Source: Tetrapyrgos nigripes (taxonomy: Eukaryota; Basidiomycota; Agaricomycetes; Agaricales; Campanellaceae). Taken from it: a stretch of DNA of 64,000 nucleotides. The notes below the pieces were generated by a model. The model saw nothing but the letters and a program-made list of their open reading frames with translations, had not been told where the DNA came from and made no database searches. Shown one piece after another: positions 14,754 through 25,831 of this stretch (the stretch's first letter is position 1; each line of letters starts with the position of its first letter). A program made the translations under genes and the position numbers. Where the stretch lies: positions 496,001 through 560,000 of the forward strand of contig JAACJM010000012.1 of the NCBI GenBank assembly GCA_013368315.1. Reading direction: 5' to 3'.

Positions 14754-14860
14754 CTAGCGTCCCTCGTACGAGTGAGATATTCCAGGGTTACAACTTACCA
14801 GCTGTCCTCTCCTCGTCTCAGTCTCTGCTACCCTCGGGTACTTAATCTTCAATCTTTAAT

Positions 14861-15703
14861 ATGGCCACACTCCCTTCGTTCGTGGAACTCATGGCTTCTC
14901 TGGGTATCGATCCCTCCAAAAGGATTCCAGATCAGCCTGCCCCTTCATCCTCCCTCTCTTCCCCTTCAAGCTCTCCCAAGCTACTAAGTGTCCCTTGTCC
15001 TCGCCCAGCAAAGTCAAGGTCCAGCCCTTCGTTGCGAGACCAGGCTTCTCGCAGAGGCACAACTAGATACTCCCCTTACGCGCCTATCGTACGTGTTTCA
15101 AATTCTTCTCCAGCTACGATTGATTAATTGTCTCCAGACATCGGAAAGACGCCGTGGAAGCTTTTCGTCTATATCTTCGTCGGATGCGTCTGACAGGGTG
15201 CGTTTTAGTCCTGTTCGTTGTAACAGCCCGTAGTAATATCTCAACAGGCCGACTCTGCATCGCCACGTCCCCTTTCTTCGCCCAGGTTACGAAGAAGAGC
15301 AGACAACAAACTCACTGTCAATGTGTTTGGATCGTCGACTGATCTCGCGGCCAACACTCCAATCTCCAGCTACGTGCGGCGTAAAACACCCGTAGCTTCT
15401 CCAACTTCTCCCACTTTTCCTCGTGAAGTCATCGAAGAGTCTCCACGCCCCTTTGTGTTGCCAACCCTCCCACCTTTCCTACCTCAATCGTCTGGCAGCG
15501 ACTCTTTTCCTGTAACCCCCAATTCTGACATTGATGGGCCTTCCACCGGAAGGATATCTCCCGATGTGGTGTCAGACCCAGCTGAGGCTGGTATCCTATC
15601 TCGTCGATCTCGTATCCATACCGGCATCAGGATATCAACACCGCCTCGTTCCACCGACATAGGCGGGAAATATCCTCATTCATCTGTCGTGCACGTTGCG
15701 TGA
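14861..15703 (+). CDS. Ser/Pro-rich hypothetical protein
   Basis: Three exons (14861-15088, 15138-15197, 15248-15703) join with standard GT-AG borders and give about 247 residues. It starts MATLPSFVELMASLGIDPSK and continues with a long Ser/Pro/Arg-rich, probably disordered region (SSISSSDASDRADSASPR, RKTPVASPTSPTFPREV), ending HSSVVHVA. The hydrophobic start with a -LPSFVELMASLGI- helix is the only ordered-looking part. The many S/T-P and R-x-x-S sites suggest phosphorylation. No domain is recognised; a cell-cycle or signalling adaptor role would be a guess. Confidence 0.65.
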
Positions 15704-16128
15704 TATTGATAGCATCTTTTTCACCTGTATTATACTTATCGGACACTCACACCTACAGATACCTTGTACAAGCTAAATTGCACATATACCACCCTCTCAT
15801 TATAACCTATCCCAACTATCCTACGCTCCTTTTATCTAGCCCTTTCCATGGACTCATTTGTCTTTGTGTACATCCTAGTCTCGATGCATGTTTCTTGTCT
15901 CCATGACAAGTGAACCTGTAGTCACCCATTCATACTTTCCACCGCATGTACTACACATCCCGCTCATTAGCTGTCAAATCTAGATGCTTTGAAATAAGCA
16001 CAGCAGGCACAAGAAAAAACGGACATAAACCCCGGCCAAATTATTTGGATAGGGTACCGTTAGGGTATGTTTGGGGTTTTCTTTCATATAATATATTTGC
16101 AGCCTCTGGATGTCTATATACAAGAAAG
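15704..16128. other. Intergenic, convergent 3' flanks
   Basis: About 425 bp of pyrimidine-rich sequence lies between the Ser-rich gene (plus) and the GPATCH11-like gene (minus). No further gene is seen. Confidence 0.5.
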
Positions 16129-17439
16129 CTAATCATGCGCTTCTTCTTCGGGACCTGGACACTGCTCTTCCATTTCATCTTGGTCGTCATACTGCGTACC
16201 ACACCAAAAACAGTAGTCATAATGATCTCGCAGGTACGAAAGGACCAGCGCCAAGCGATCTTGTGCCTGTGGTGTTTTGTTCAGATATATATGTCTTGGA
16301 AAAATTCGAATACAGAAAAAGGTACTGACCTGGAGACGTAGAAATTGAGCCGCTTCTTCGAGCACTTCCTCTGAGAATGTGTTCACTTCACTGGTGTGTT
16401 GCTCGTCGCTGTCGACAGGTTGCAATGCATTTGATTTGATTTCTCGCCGGAGTCGCGTTGCGATATCTTCACGGTCTCCCTGACGTCCATCATCATAAGA
16501 GGGAATATCCACGGTCGTATGGAGTCCCAGAGCATCTATAAAACCAGGAGGAAATGTATCCGGGTTTCCAGGGTTCAGCCACAACACATTGAACTGTAAA
16601 TATATATCTGAATCCGTAAAAGATCGAACTGGTAGGGACCCACGTTTTTTCCTGCTTTCTCGTCTAAATTGGCGCAGGTCCGCTGCGCAGGTCCTATAGA
16701 ATTAGAAAAATTGCGTGAGCACAAGGGGGCAACGGATTTGGAAACTCACCGAGTCTCCCTTCGGCGCGACGTTCTTGATATTCTCGCCTTGTACGATCCC
16801 GGAAATCTTCACTCGCGGCCTGCTCTGCCATCTTGGCCATCTTGGCAACTCGTTCAGCAGCGCTAGGCGAAGGCCCGCGTTTCCTTGAAGTTCCAATTCC
16901 TTTCCGACCTATAGAAAACCCGTCAATTTGTCTCAGTGAGGTTGACTAGAAGTCTCACCAGCCCATTCAGTCAGAGGGAGAGGCTCAGTCCGATGAGAGA
17001 CTTCCTTACTAGCCGATGGTATAGCGGTTAACGATGAATGTGCGCCCGTCGCTGGGACATCATCGTTGTGAGCGACCTTATCCAAATCCTCGGGACGTTC
17101 TGATGAGGAACGGTCGGGTTTATTCACATCACCCACTCTTCCAAGCGACTGGCCAGGTTTGAAGCCCATCTTCATCATAATTGACAATGCCTTGTTCCCA
17201 GCTCCTCCGCTCTGCTCATCCTCCTGTGCGCGAGTAAAAAGACTTTTGTTCAGGCCCTCTTCACGAGCTTCAAGTTCGCGTTCTCGTCGGCTTTTCGTCC
17301 TATTCTGGTCGTTCTTTGTCTTGGCTTTCTTTTCAGCATCTTTGCGGAGTTGGCTGTAAGTTTTTGGATTACTGGTGGACGGAGCTGACGATTCCACGAG
17401 GAACTTGTCAGATAGATAATCATCTTCTCCGTCAGACAT
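16129..17439 (-). CDS. GPATCH11: G-patch protein, GPATCH11-like (with DUF4187 C-terminus)
   Basis: The protein starts MSDGEDDYLSDKFL, has a Lys/Arg/Glu-rich coiled coil (residues about 28-70), then a G-patch core (ALSIMMKMGFKPGQSLGR). After introns it continues with a basic helix (ERVAKMAKMAEQAASEDFRD) and ends with the diagnostic DUF4187 zinc-binding-like motif: LVLSYLRDHYDYCFWCGTQY, then a spaced CPGPEEEAHD at the very end. This combination (G-patch plus Y-C-F-W-C-G-T...CPG..E..HD) is that of GPATCH11/CCDC75, a nuclear and kinetochore-associated protein linked to RNA processing. An intron between QFLRLQ and DRLALV removes an unrelated in-frame stretch. Confidence 0.92.
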
Positions 17440-17797
17440 GGTGGTTGAGAACGAAGTGCAAACGACCCAGACAGATGTAGCGTTCGAGTCGTCTCAACTT
17501 AGTAAACGGCAAACTAAAGAGGAATCCATATGCATTTCATTTGAAGTCGTTAACACGTTTATGAGTAGCTGGTAAGTACAGACAGCTACAATAAAGTAGG
17601 GAAAATGGCACCAGACCAGTTAAGCTGGACTACTTGGATGCGTGAAAAGTAGTTAAGGCTGAGAGGGGTAGAGCTATCCACAAATGCATTTCACTGTCAT
17701 AAGAAAGCGAGAGCGTAACAACAGCATAGAACAACAGAGAAACGAAAAAGGTCATGTGGGGTTTGGCGTCATTTAGTGATAATGAACTTGGGCGTGA

Positions 17798-18948
17798 TTA
17801 AGCATCAGGAGCAGCAGTGGCGGCAGCTGGAGTTTCAGTCTCAGGGACGGCCTCAGTGGTGGTGGCCGCCTCGGGAGGAGAGTCCTCATCCTGAGGAGTG
17901 TTGACGGCAATCTTTACGGCGATGGGGCGTCCACCAACTTCTTTGCCTTGGAGGACTTCAATAGCCTTTTTCTGCTCCTCTTCACTGCCAACGTCAACAA
18001 AGCCGTAACCTTTGCTGCGTCTGGAAGCCCATCTCCTTCGGACAATACGAGCGGACACGACGGCGATGCCGGCGTCGGTGAACAGCGCAGAAAGACCGTC
18101 ATCATCGATGTTGAAACCGAGGTTCGCAACAAAGAGCATGGTCTTGGAGGGTTCACCGACGGGGTCTTCACCAGCAGGACGGGGAGTACGAAGCTTGCGT
18201 TGACGAGGAGCTTTCTTCTTGGGAGCGGCGTCGCCGGCAGCAGCGGCATCGCCCTCTGCAGGTTTTTCAATAGCGTCACCTGCAGCGGCCTTCTTGGACT
18301 TGCGCTGAAAGAAGAATGAGTATCTATGATAGGTGAGCGTAGAAAGAAAACACATACAGCCTTCTTCTTCTTTTTTGGCTTGGAGGCATCGTTGGCTGCA
18401 GCATCGTCCTCAGGCTTGGTAGCGGTACCATTGGCCTCGGCCTCAGAGACCTCCCCGGGGACAGCTTTGCTGCCGCGCCTGCCGGGCCTCCTCTTGGGCT
18501 TCCTGCTGTTCCTGTCCTTGTCCTTTTGATCGGGTTGTTTGGCGATCTCGACGATTACTGGACGACCGTCGAGCTCCTTCTTGTCGAGGAGCTCGACGGC
18601 CTTTTGCGCAGCCTCTGCACTCGTGAGCGCGACAAAGCCATAGCCAGCAGAGCGAGTGCCGCGTAAAATGACTTGGGCAGTAATACTGAAAGATAAAAAA
18701 TGAGGCGATGCACGAGGACGTGGCGGATAATGCGGACGTACATATCGCTCTGGACGGGCGCAAAGAAAGCCTTCAGCCCATCATCCGTGGTGGAATACGC
18801 AAGGTTGCCAGCGAAGACCTGAGAAGAGATAGTAAGAAGAGAAGACGAGAGAAATCAGGAGGAGACATACCTTGAAACCAGGAGCTTCTTCTTGCGTAGC
18901 CGGAGGCGCGCCATTTTCGGTGACTTGGGCGGCAGGGGCATCGGACAT
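17798..18948 (-). CDS. Two-RRM RNA-binding protein
   Basis: Exon 1 encodes MSDAPAAQVTENGAPPATQE. RRM1 follows after an intron: KVFAGNLAYSTTDDGLKAFF (RNP2), then RSAGYGFVALTSAEAAQKAV (RNP1) and DGRPVIVEIAKQ. A highly basic Lys/Arg/Ala linker carries PKKKKK-type nuclear-signal motifs. RRM2 follows: TMLFVANLGFNIDDDGLSAL (RNP2), RRSKGYGFVDVGSEEEQKKA (RNP1) and RPIAVKIAVNT. The tail is Ala/Thr/Glu-rich, ending ATAAPDA. This resembles fungal Rnp24/Sbp1-type two-RRM proteins that act on mRNA or pre-rRNA in nucleus and cytoplasm; which ortholog it is remains open. The gene has four exons or more. Confidence 0.85.
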
Positions 18949-19415
18949 TTTGCTGGAGTGGGCTGAACGGTTTTGAGATGAACAACGTAGGATGGGAGCT
19001 CTGTGCGAACCGGGTGTTTTCGTGTCAAACTTGAGAGGTTAAGCCTCAAGTCAGCGCGAGGCCCTCTTTTGCTTGATGATTACGTGAGATGCACGTGTTC
19101 TGCATAGCAACGCCTTCTTTTCATGTTTTTTAGTTTTATTTTCTTCTTTTTCTCTTGTAATTATATCTTTTTTTTCGACGCCTTATCGCAGCCACCTGGC
19201 GTGTCAGAAGATGACTTCCATGAAGGACAACATCGAGAGTGGATCGGAAGTGTGAAACAAGCAACCAGGGGTATTGCGGAGTAGTTTGACCTCGTGGGAA
19301 TGTTGACTGTCCTCTTAAAAAATGCGAGCGGCAAAAAACCTTCCACACTTCTCGCTCTCCCCGTCTCGCCGACTCACATTCTTTTTTACCTACTCTCCCT
19401 TCTTACGACTTTCCA
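18949..19415. other. Intergenic, divergent promoters
   Basis: About 470 bp lies between the RRM gene (minus) and the first GH128 gene (plus). The 70 bp next to the GH128 ATG (from about 19346) is repeated almost exactly before the second GH128 copy near 21240, so the left border of the duplicated unit lies close to 19346. No gene is seen. Confidence 0.5.
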
Positions 19416-20805
19416 ATGGCCGCTCTCAGGCTGTACAATCTGCTCTCTCTTGCAACTATCGCCATTCTTGCTTGCTCTTATGGCCCTGAGCCCGTAACTG
19501 CTCTCTCTAACCACCACGGCCTCGCCGCCAGAGACGGCTTCCGAGGCCATGATGCCCTTGCAAAGCGCAAGCGCTCCAGCTCCAAACGTTGCAAGCCCCG
19601 TAACCCTCCCACCGCTGCCCTTTCCTCGACCTCTGCCGCTGCCCCTTCCTCGACCTCTGCTGCTGCCCCCGCTGCTACCCCTACCGACAACGGTAACAAG
19701 GACGGTGACAAGGACTCCAGCGGGGGTAACACCGGCACCAGCGACAGCGGCAAGAATAATAATAACAACAACGGTGCAAGCAGCAGTGGAAATAAGGGAG
19801 GCTCCAGTGGAAGCAACAGCGGCAGCTCTAGCCCATCTAGTAGCAGCCAGAGCTCCGGAGCCAGCAGCGGAAGCGGCAAAGCTTGTTTGGCTTGGCCTAA
19901 CGGTGATGACAAGTCTCTTTCCAACTACAAGACCTCCAAGACCAACGCGTAAGCTCACACACATCGTTCCTGAAATCTTTCTCACAAACCCCCTATCCAG
20001 TCTCTACACATGGTCTCCTTTCATTCCTGACCTCGCTCGCGAGCTTGGTTTCGATGCCTGGCCTATGCTCTGGGGTCCCAAACAGATTCCCGACTTCCAG
20101 AGGCTCGTCGTTGCCGGCTATGCTAATGTCGTATTGGGCTTCAACGAGTATGTTATCTCCACTGTTGATCCGAATAACGTGTGTTAACTTTCCAAATCTA
20201 GGCCTGATCAAGCTGGTCAGTCCAACTTATCTCCTCAGGATGCTGCCGGAATGTGGAAGCAGTACATTCAGCCCTTGAAGTCTCAAGGCTACAAACTCGT
20301 CTCCCCCGCCGTCACTTCCGACCCTGCTGCCAAGCAGTGGATGAAACAGTTCTTTGATGCTTGCGATGGATGTACCGTAAGCATGCGTTCCATTTGGTAA
20401 TAATTGCCGTTATTTATTTACATATCCTAGTTCGACGCCCAAGCTGTCCACTGGTATGACACCTCTTTCGAGAACCTTCAATCATTCCTCGAGGGTTATC
20501 ACGACATGTTCAACCTCCCTATCTGGCTTACTGAGTTTGCTTACCAGGTTGGTAATCTCAAGACTCATTTGTCATGTCTGATCTGACTCTTCCTCTAGTC
20601 CTTCACCGGCGGTGCTCAGGGTGATCTTGCCACAATCCAGAACTTCATGGGTCAAGCTACTTCGTGGATGGACTCTCAGCCTTGGGTTGAGTACTACTGC
20701 TGGTTTGGCGCCATGCACGACATGCAGAACGTCAACGCCGCCAACCAGCTCATGGCCAGTAATGGTGGATTGACCGCCCTCGGTGCCCAATTTGTCAACA
20801 GCTAA
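19416..20805 (+). CDS. Secreted GH128 glycoside hydrolase (beta-1,3-glucanase type), intact copy
   Basis: Five exons (19416-19948, 20001-20147, 20202-20376, 20431-20547, 20599-20805) give about 392 residues. A signal peptide (LYNLLSLATIAILACS) is followed by a Ser/Asn/Gly-rich linker (residues about 60-155) and a catalytic core starting KACLAWPNGDD. Family landmarks are FDAWPMLWGP, VVLGFNEPDQ (the first catalytic Glu in N-E-P), FDAQAVHWYD and IWLTEFAYQ (second Glu). It ends with GGLTALGAQFVNS. GH128 enzymes cleave beta-1,3-glucan and act on fungal walls in fruit-body development or autolysis. The repetitive Gly/Ser/Asn linker looks slippage-prone. A broken paralogue follows directly. Confidence 0.9.
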
Positions 20806-20825
20806 ATTACTCGTCCATTTTAGAG

Positions 20826-21090
20826 TTTGACATTCATCTCTACGCATCGGATCTACTATTTCTATACCCTAGTTTGCTGCCACATTCCGCATCATAGGGC
20901 GGTCTGTATGCAGTCGTCTTTCTGTGTAGCGTTTTCTTGCTTTTTCTGTGTTGAAGCCCATACTGTCGTTGTCTGTAACGCAGCTGGTGTAGAATGCTGT
21001 GCATCTGGTTACTTTACTGCAATTTCATGATTTGGTCTATGGACTATGTTATACGCAAGTTGATCTTGAAGTGACGTTGATCTCGAAGTG
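20826..21090 (+). repeat. 3' flank of GH128 copy 1, repeated behind copy 2
   Basis: The flank from about 20843 (CGGATCTACTATT...TTTTTCT) and from 20948 (GTGTTGAAGCCCATACTG...) is repeated with few changes at about 22456-22563 and 23129-23262. The two halves are continuous here but separated by 565 bp behind copy 2. This shows that the duplication included gene plus 3' flank. Confidence 0.8.
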
Positions 21091-21309
21091 ACATTTGTTG
21101 CCACACTACTGTCATACTGATATTTCGCTATCCGCTATCCACCATCCAGCCTCACCATATGTATCCACTTGCACCACTAATATTTCGCCATCCACCAGCC
21201 TCACCGTAAGTATCGGGCCACATTTGTGCGATGAAAACCACACTTCTCGCTCTCCCCGTCTTGGCGACTCATATTTTTTTACCTGCTCTCCCTTCTTACG
21301 ACTCTCCCA

Positions 21310-22427
21310 ATGGCTGTACAATTTGCTCTCTCTTGCAACTATCGTCATTCTTGCTTGCTCTTGTGGCCCTCAGTTCGTAACTGCTTTCTCCAACAGCAAT
21401 GGAAGTTCCAGTGGAGACAACAGCGGCAGCTCTGGCCAGTCGAGTAGCAGTTCTGGAGGCAACGGCGGACGCGGCAAACCTTGCTTGGCCTGGCCTAACG
21501 GTGATGATGTCGGCGACTCTCTCTTTCCAAATTCAAGACCTCCAAGACCAACGCGTAAGCTCACACACATCGTTTCTGAAACCTTACTCACAAACCCCTA
21601 TCTAGTCTCTACACCTGGTCTCCTTCCGTGCCTAAAGCCACTCACAAGCTTGGTTTCGATTTCTGGCCTATGCTCTGGGGTCCCAGACAGATTCCCGACT
21701 TCCAGAGGCTCGTCGTTCCCGGCTATGCTAACGTCGTATTGGACTTCAACGAGTATGTTATCCACTGTTGATCTGAATAACGTGTGTTAAGTTTCCAAAT
21801 TCTAGGCCTAATGTACCTAAAATCATACAGTACGCCTTAGATCCTCAGAGTGCTGCCGGATTGTGGAAGCAGTACATTCAGCCTTTGACGTCCAAAGGCT
21901 ATCAACTCGTCTCCCCTGCCGTCTCTAACTTCCCTCCCGCTGGCAAAGAGTGGATGAAGGACTTCTTTGCTGCTTGCGATGGATGTAGCGTAAGCATGCG
22001 CTCCATTTGGTAATAATTGTCGTTATTAATTTACATATCCTAGTTCGATGCCCAAGCTGTCCACTGGTATGACATCTCTTTCGAGAGCCTTAAAGACTTC
22101 CTCCAGGACTATCACGACACGTTCAAACACCGTATCTGGCTTACTGAGTTTGCTTACCAGGCTGGTAATCTCAAAACTGTTCAGTCGTCATATCTCTGAT
22201 CTGTCTCTTGCTCTAGGATTTCATCGGCAATGATCCAGGCTACTGATGTTGGCACAATCCAGAAGTTCATGGGTCAAGCTACTTCGTGGATGGACTCTCA
22301 GCCTTGGGTTGAGCACTACTGCTGGTTCGGCGCCATGCACGACATGCAGAACGTCAACCCCGCCAACCAGCTCATGGCTGATGATGGTGGATTGACCCCC
22401 CTCGGTGCCCAATTCTTGAACAGCTAA
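21310..22427 (+). pseudogene. GH128 paralogue, disrupted tandem copy
   Basis: This copy follows the first GH128 gene exon for exon, including intron positions, N-E-P and WLTEFAYQ motifs, and ends GGLTPLGAQFLNS. It cannot be read through. The copied ATG lacks 11 nt present in copy 1, so it is out of frame with the signal peptide. A net +8 nt change follows CLAWPNGDD near 21510. The donor of the last intron is GC instead of GT (22161). A net +4 nt change lies at the start of the last exon (about 22213-22258), where the expected frame meets TGA. The Ser/Asn linker is also much shorter. A start elsewhere with unusual splicing could rescue part, but no simple model joins the frames. Confidence 0.8.
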
Positions 22428-22563
22428 ATTACTCGCCCATTTCGACATTTTTCTACGCCTCGGATCTACTATTCCTATACCCTAGTTTGCAGTCACATTC
22501 CGCATGTTCATAGGGCAGTCTGTATGCAGTCGTCTTTCTGTGTAGCGTTTTCTTGCTTTTTCT

Positions 22564-23128
22564 TGGAGTTTAAACGGGTCATTTACACTAATATAATCAT
22601 CGAGCGAGTATCAATCACTCTTATCCTCCACTCACCAACCCATGCGTTGCTCACTCCCAGGTCGCAGGAGGAGAGTTGCCGTTTGTGGGTTCCTCCCCCA
22701 TCACCTTGCGCCTGTCTGATGCTTGGTCTCTGGCGCTTTGACTTCGTCATCCCGCCTTATATACTTTCCCCTGGTAGAGTCTACGATAGCTATTTTCTTC
22801 TTGTCGTCTCTGCTAGGTAAGTTGTCGGACTTCTTAGATTTCTAGGCTTATGGTCTCATTTTCCCTATTTTCCCCTTGTCGTCTCTGCCAGACTTCGGTC
22901 TGTATTTGCATTTCTGCGTCTCCCTCCCCCATCTCACATTCCTACTCAATCCCACCTCTTGTTTCTTACGGCCATTCGTAGTCTACTACATCATTGTATT
23001 TGCGGTCTCTCTCCCGTTCTACTCTCCCAATCTCATCTCTGGGCCCCCGTTCTGAACGGAGGTTGCTTTTTCTGCTAAACCTCGTGCTCTTGTACGATTT
23101 CAGTCCGACTCGACTCGAAATGATTAAT
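22564..23128. other. 565-bp insertion in the duplicated 3' flank
   Basis: Compared with the flank of GH128 copy 1 (junction at 20947/20948), copy 2 carries 565 extra bp starting TGGAGTTTAAAC and ending GATTAAT. It is pyrimidine-rich with two related CTTGTCGTCTCTGC segments near 22800 and 22878. There is no coding frame of note. No clear terminal inverted repeat or target-site duplication is visible. It may be a non-autonomous element or unrelated DNA; alternatively copy 1 lost it. Confidence 0.6.
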
Positions 23129-23342
23129 GTGTTGAAGCCCATACTGTAGTTGTCTGTAACGCAGCTGGTGTAGAATACTGTGCATCTGGTTACTTGGTAC
23201 TGCAATTTGATGGTATACGCAAAGGTTGATCTTGAAGTGACATTTGTGTGATGAAACCATGAGGGAAATGCCACTGCGAATCTGGCTGAAGTGATGAGAG
23301 AGCGGTTACCAAAACCGGACCCATCTCGTTGTCATCACTGTC

Positions 23343-24601
23343 ATGGTCAAACATCTACCTCCTGCAGTCAAGCAATTGCTGACCTTGCGCAATCCTTACC
23401 CGCTCCCTAGTCCTCCGAAATCGACGCTCCAGCAGGTTCTTTCAAAAACCTTTCAGGATGCCAAACAAAAGAAAGCAGAAACCGGCTGGCTCGTCTTAGC
23501 TGTAAGCCTGGAACGCGTCTCGATTTTCATGGCGATCCGTCTAAGCAAACTACTAGGCCTGTACCCTCCTGACCGCCAATCGACCTCCTGCTTTCGGTCA
23601 ACTCTATCGTTTCACTACGCGTTCAGACCTGAGCCATGATGTCCGAAACACGTCGCTCACAGATGCTTTAAATAAGGCTGCCCTTATTCGCGAATCTGCA
23701 TTGAAGAGTACTATCTTTGTGGGAGTGCCTCGGGTCAGCCATTTTGTATGCTTCTACTCTGAAGGGATCTCACCGGACCCGTACAGGTCATCTTATCTTT
23801 CGCAGCGTTGAACGAAGTCTTGGAAGATGATGTCAGGGATGCGTTAAGGAAAACATCTCGAAGGTATGCCGTACTTCTCTGATTATCTGAGTTACTGGCC
23901 GCTCTCTCTCTCTTCAACCGGTCGGAGCACATTACTCACTTCTCCCATCTCAATTCAACATGTCAGGACTGCAACTCCCGACAACATCGAATCGACTCTT
24001 GTGCGGGGAAGAGCGCTCTGGGATTCAATCTATACGCCTCATGCAGATAAACTTCATGACAAACTTGGCTCTTACCACCCAGATTTCATCGGTGAGTCTA
24101 TCCTCGTTGTCCGACCGTTCGATACTTTCTTCCCTTTTCCGTTATGTCCATCGGGTCAAACTTTGTCAATGTTTCTGATCTTTGGGAAACTTTGCACTTA
24201 TCTGATGAAGGAACCTACTGACCACCTTTAACGCCCGATGTATTTGCTTCTATCCCAATGTAGCATTTATCATCCAGAGCTATGGCGCGGTTCTATCACC
24301 TTTGCCGGGGAAAACCAAGTCTTTTTCCGACGAGAACAGTGTTGACGATACGGATCAGGGGAATCTCAGCCGAGCTTTGGGCTCGATCGTCGGTATTGCA
24401 TGCTTACGCGCAGAAGAAAGAGTCGTTCCCCAGCTCACCAGTCACGTTTTCGGTCTTCTCAAAGCTCGCTATGTGGAGAACCAGAGTGAAGAAGATGCGT
24501 GGCTTTCTAGCGATGAAGGAACAGAGTGGGTTATACGTACTGTAGACGACATACTCGATGGCGTCAGAGAAGAGGGGAGTCAGGTCCAGGCGAAATTATG
24601 A
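23343..24601 (+). CDS. AhpD-like / carboxymuconolactone-decarboxylase-fold protein
   Basis: Exon 1 encodes MVKHLPPAVKQLLTLRNPYP. It splices to LVLAACTLLTANRPPAFGQL, then DALNKAALIRESALKSTIFV and, after another intron, RVILSFAALNEVLEDDVRDA. Further exons give GRALWDSIYTPHADKLHDKL and IIQSYGAVLSPL, and the last exon is largely helical (SRALGSIVGIACLRAEERVV), ending GSQVQAKL. The all-helical pattern with a conserved LREALLK-like helix fits the AhpD-like family of fungi. The catalytic C-x-x-C of true AhpD is not seen, so peroxidase-partner activity is doubtful. Length about 290 residues. Cellular role unknown. Confidence 0.7.
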
Positions 24602-24992
24602 AAACGAGGACGTCGGATGACCACTTTGCTACTAGATGGCACCTACGCTCTACACACGTCTGCTTTGCAATGTATATGATGGAGATCTGCTTCCTCTTCT
24701 CCTGATCTGCACGTGTATTCACATCAGACCCTCCACTTTGACCTGCAGGGTCCGTGTAAATGAAAAACTGGCGATAATTTTTTTTACCCTATCGATGAAC
24801 AAGACAAATTTTACTCCAGCCTGTCGGAGGGGCTCGGTCGGCGGCTTCGCAAAAACCAAGGAATGTGGTATGTTAGTACAGCGTTGTATTTCAAGTCATT
24901 CAATATCGTACACAGCTAGCCAGTAAGTAAGAAAAAATAGTAACTACGTAAGACTTTAGTGTAAGGACGTGTATAAACAAGGCGTAAAGCAA
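24602..24992. other. Intergenic, convergent 3' flanks
   Basis: About 390 bp lies between two convergent genes. No coding frame, repeat or RNA gene is recognised. Confidence 0.5.
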
Positions 24993-25831
24993 TCATAAGT
25001 TGAATAGTGCGCAGAATCGGTATAACATGGCGGTGACCGTGACCATATCCATCATGGGCGGATGCATCTGCCACATGGGTGAGGATTTAACAGCGAAGAC
25101 TGAAGGCCGGAAAAGAACATACCACTGTCCCATTACCCGCTGTTCGTAGGAAGTGAAGCTCGCCATAGACATCACCTATCTGGTAGCGCGTTTGACGCGT
25201 TGGTCTGAAGAAAGCGATGATATTTCCATTGGGATCCTGGAGCTATAGGAGGGTTCAAGAGCCTGCCATCCAATGCACAAGAATATACTCACAACAACGT
25301 CATGGCCGTTGTTGTTGGGACGCCATCGGTATACGAGCCCGTCCAGTCCGTTAAACACGCGAGCACCCTAAAAACTCCATCAGGATGTGTAAAATGAGCG
25401 ACCACCGGAGCCCACAACTTACGTAGGTATGAGGATCTGGTCGGACCAAATCTGACATCGGAAAAATGTTCTACAATGAAGAATGACGCGCTTCCTATCA
25501 GCAAACGGAAGGAGTGGCCATCCCGGGAGAAAAGTTACCTTTCCGAGAACAACGCGTCCTAGACCGCCATTCGACGCCCATTCTAATTTTGCTACTCTGT
25601 CTTCCTTGTTTGCACGTATGGTACGCCATAACGTCGTTGTGCTGGTGCCATTGGCGCTCACTACGGTCTGTGCCAAGGAAGGTCAAGTGAGTGCGTCAGC
25701 AAAGGAAAGGCACGACAACGAAGGTCTCAACAGACTTGGAATCGGTAGAGAATTCCCCAAGAGTTGAACAGCAGACTTTCACGAGGATCTTGGTTGGTCC
25801 AGGAAAGAATGTCATCGGGTGCAGCTGCCAT
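24993..25831 (-). CDS. DUF6593 domain protein, second paralogue
   Basis: The protein starts MAAAPDDILSWTNQDPRESL and is spread over about six short exons. Recognisable steps are SANGTSTTTLWRTIRANKED, LEWASNGGLGRVVLGK, VFNGLDGLVYRWRPNNNGHD and IIAFFRPTR; the last exon, after a 59-nt intron, reads MHPPMMDMVTVTAMLYRFCA and the protein ends LFNL. The Y-x-W core, the strand before a polar turn, and the final D-x-V-x-x-T-x-L-x-Y-R helix match DUF6593. Function unknown; the family is common and variable in mushrooms. It is only distantly similar to the copy at 12764-13527, so this is not a recent local duplication. Confidence 0.78.

Noticed and set aside
19386..19985. Long frames antisense to the GH128 linker
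   Set aside because: They mirror the low-complexity Ser/Gly/Asn-coding strand and cross its introns; shadow frames.
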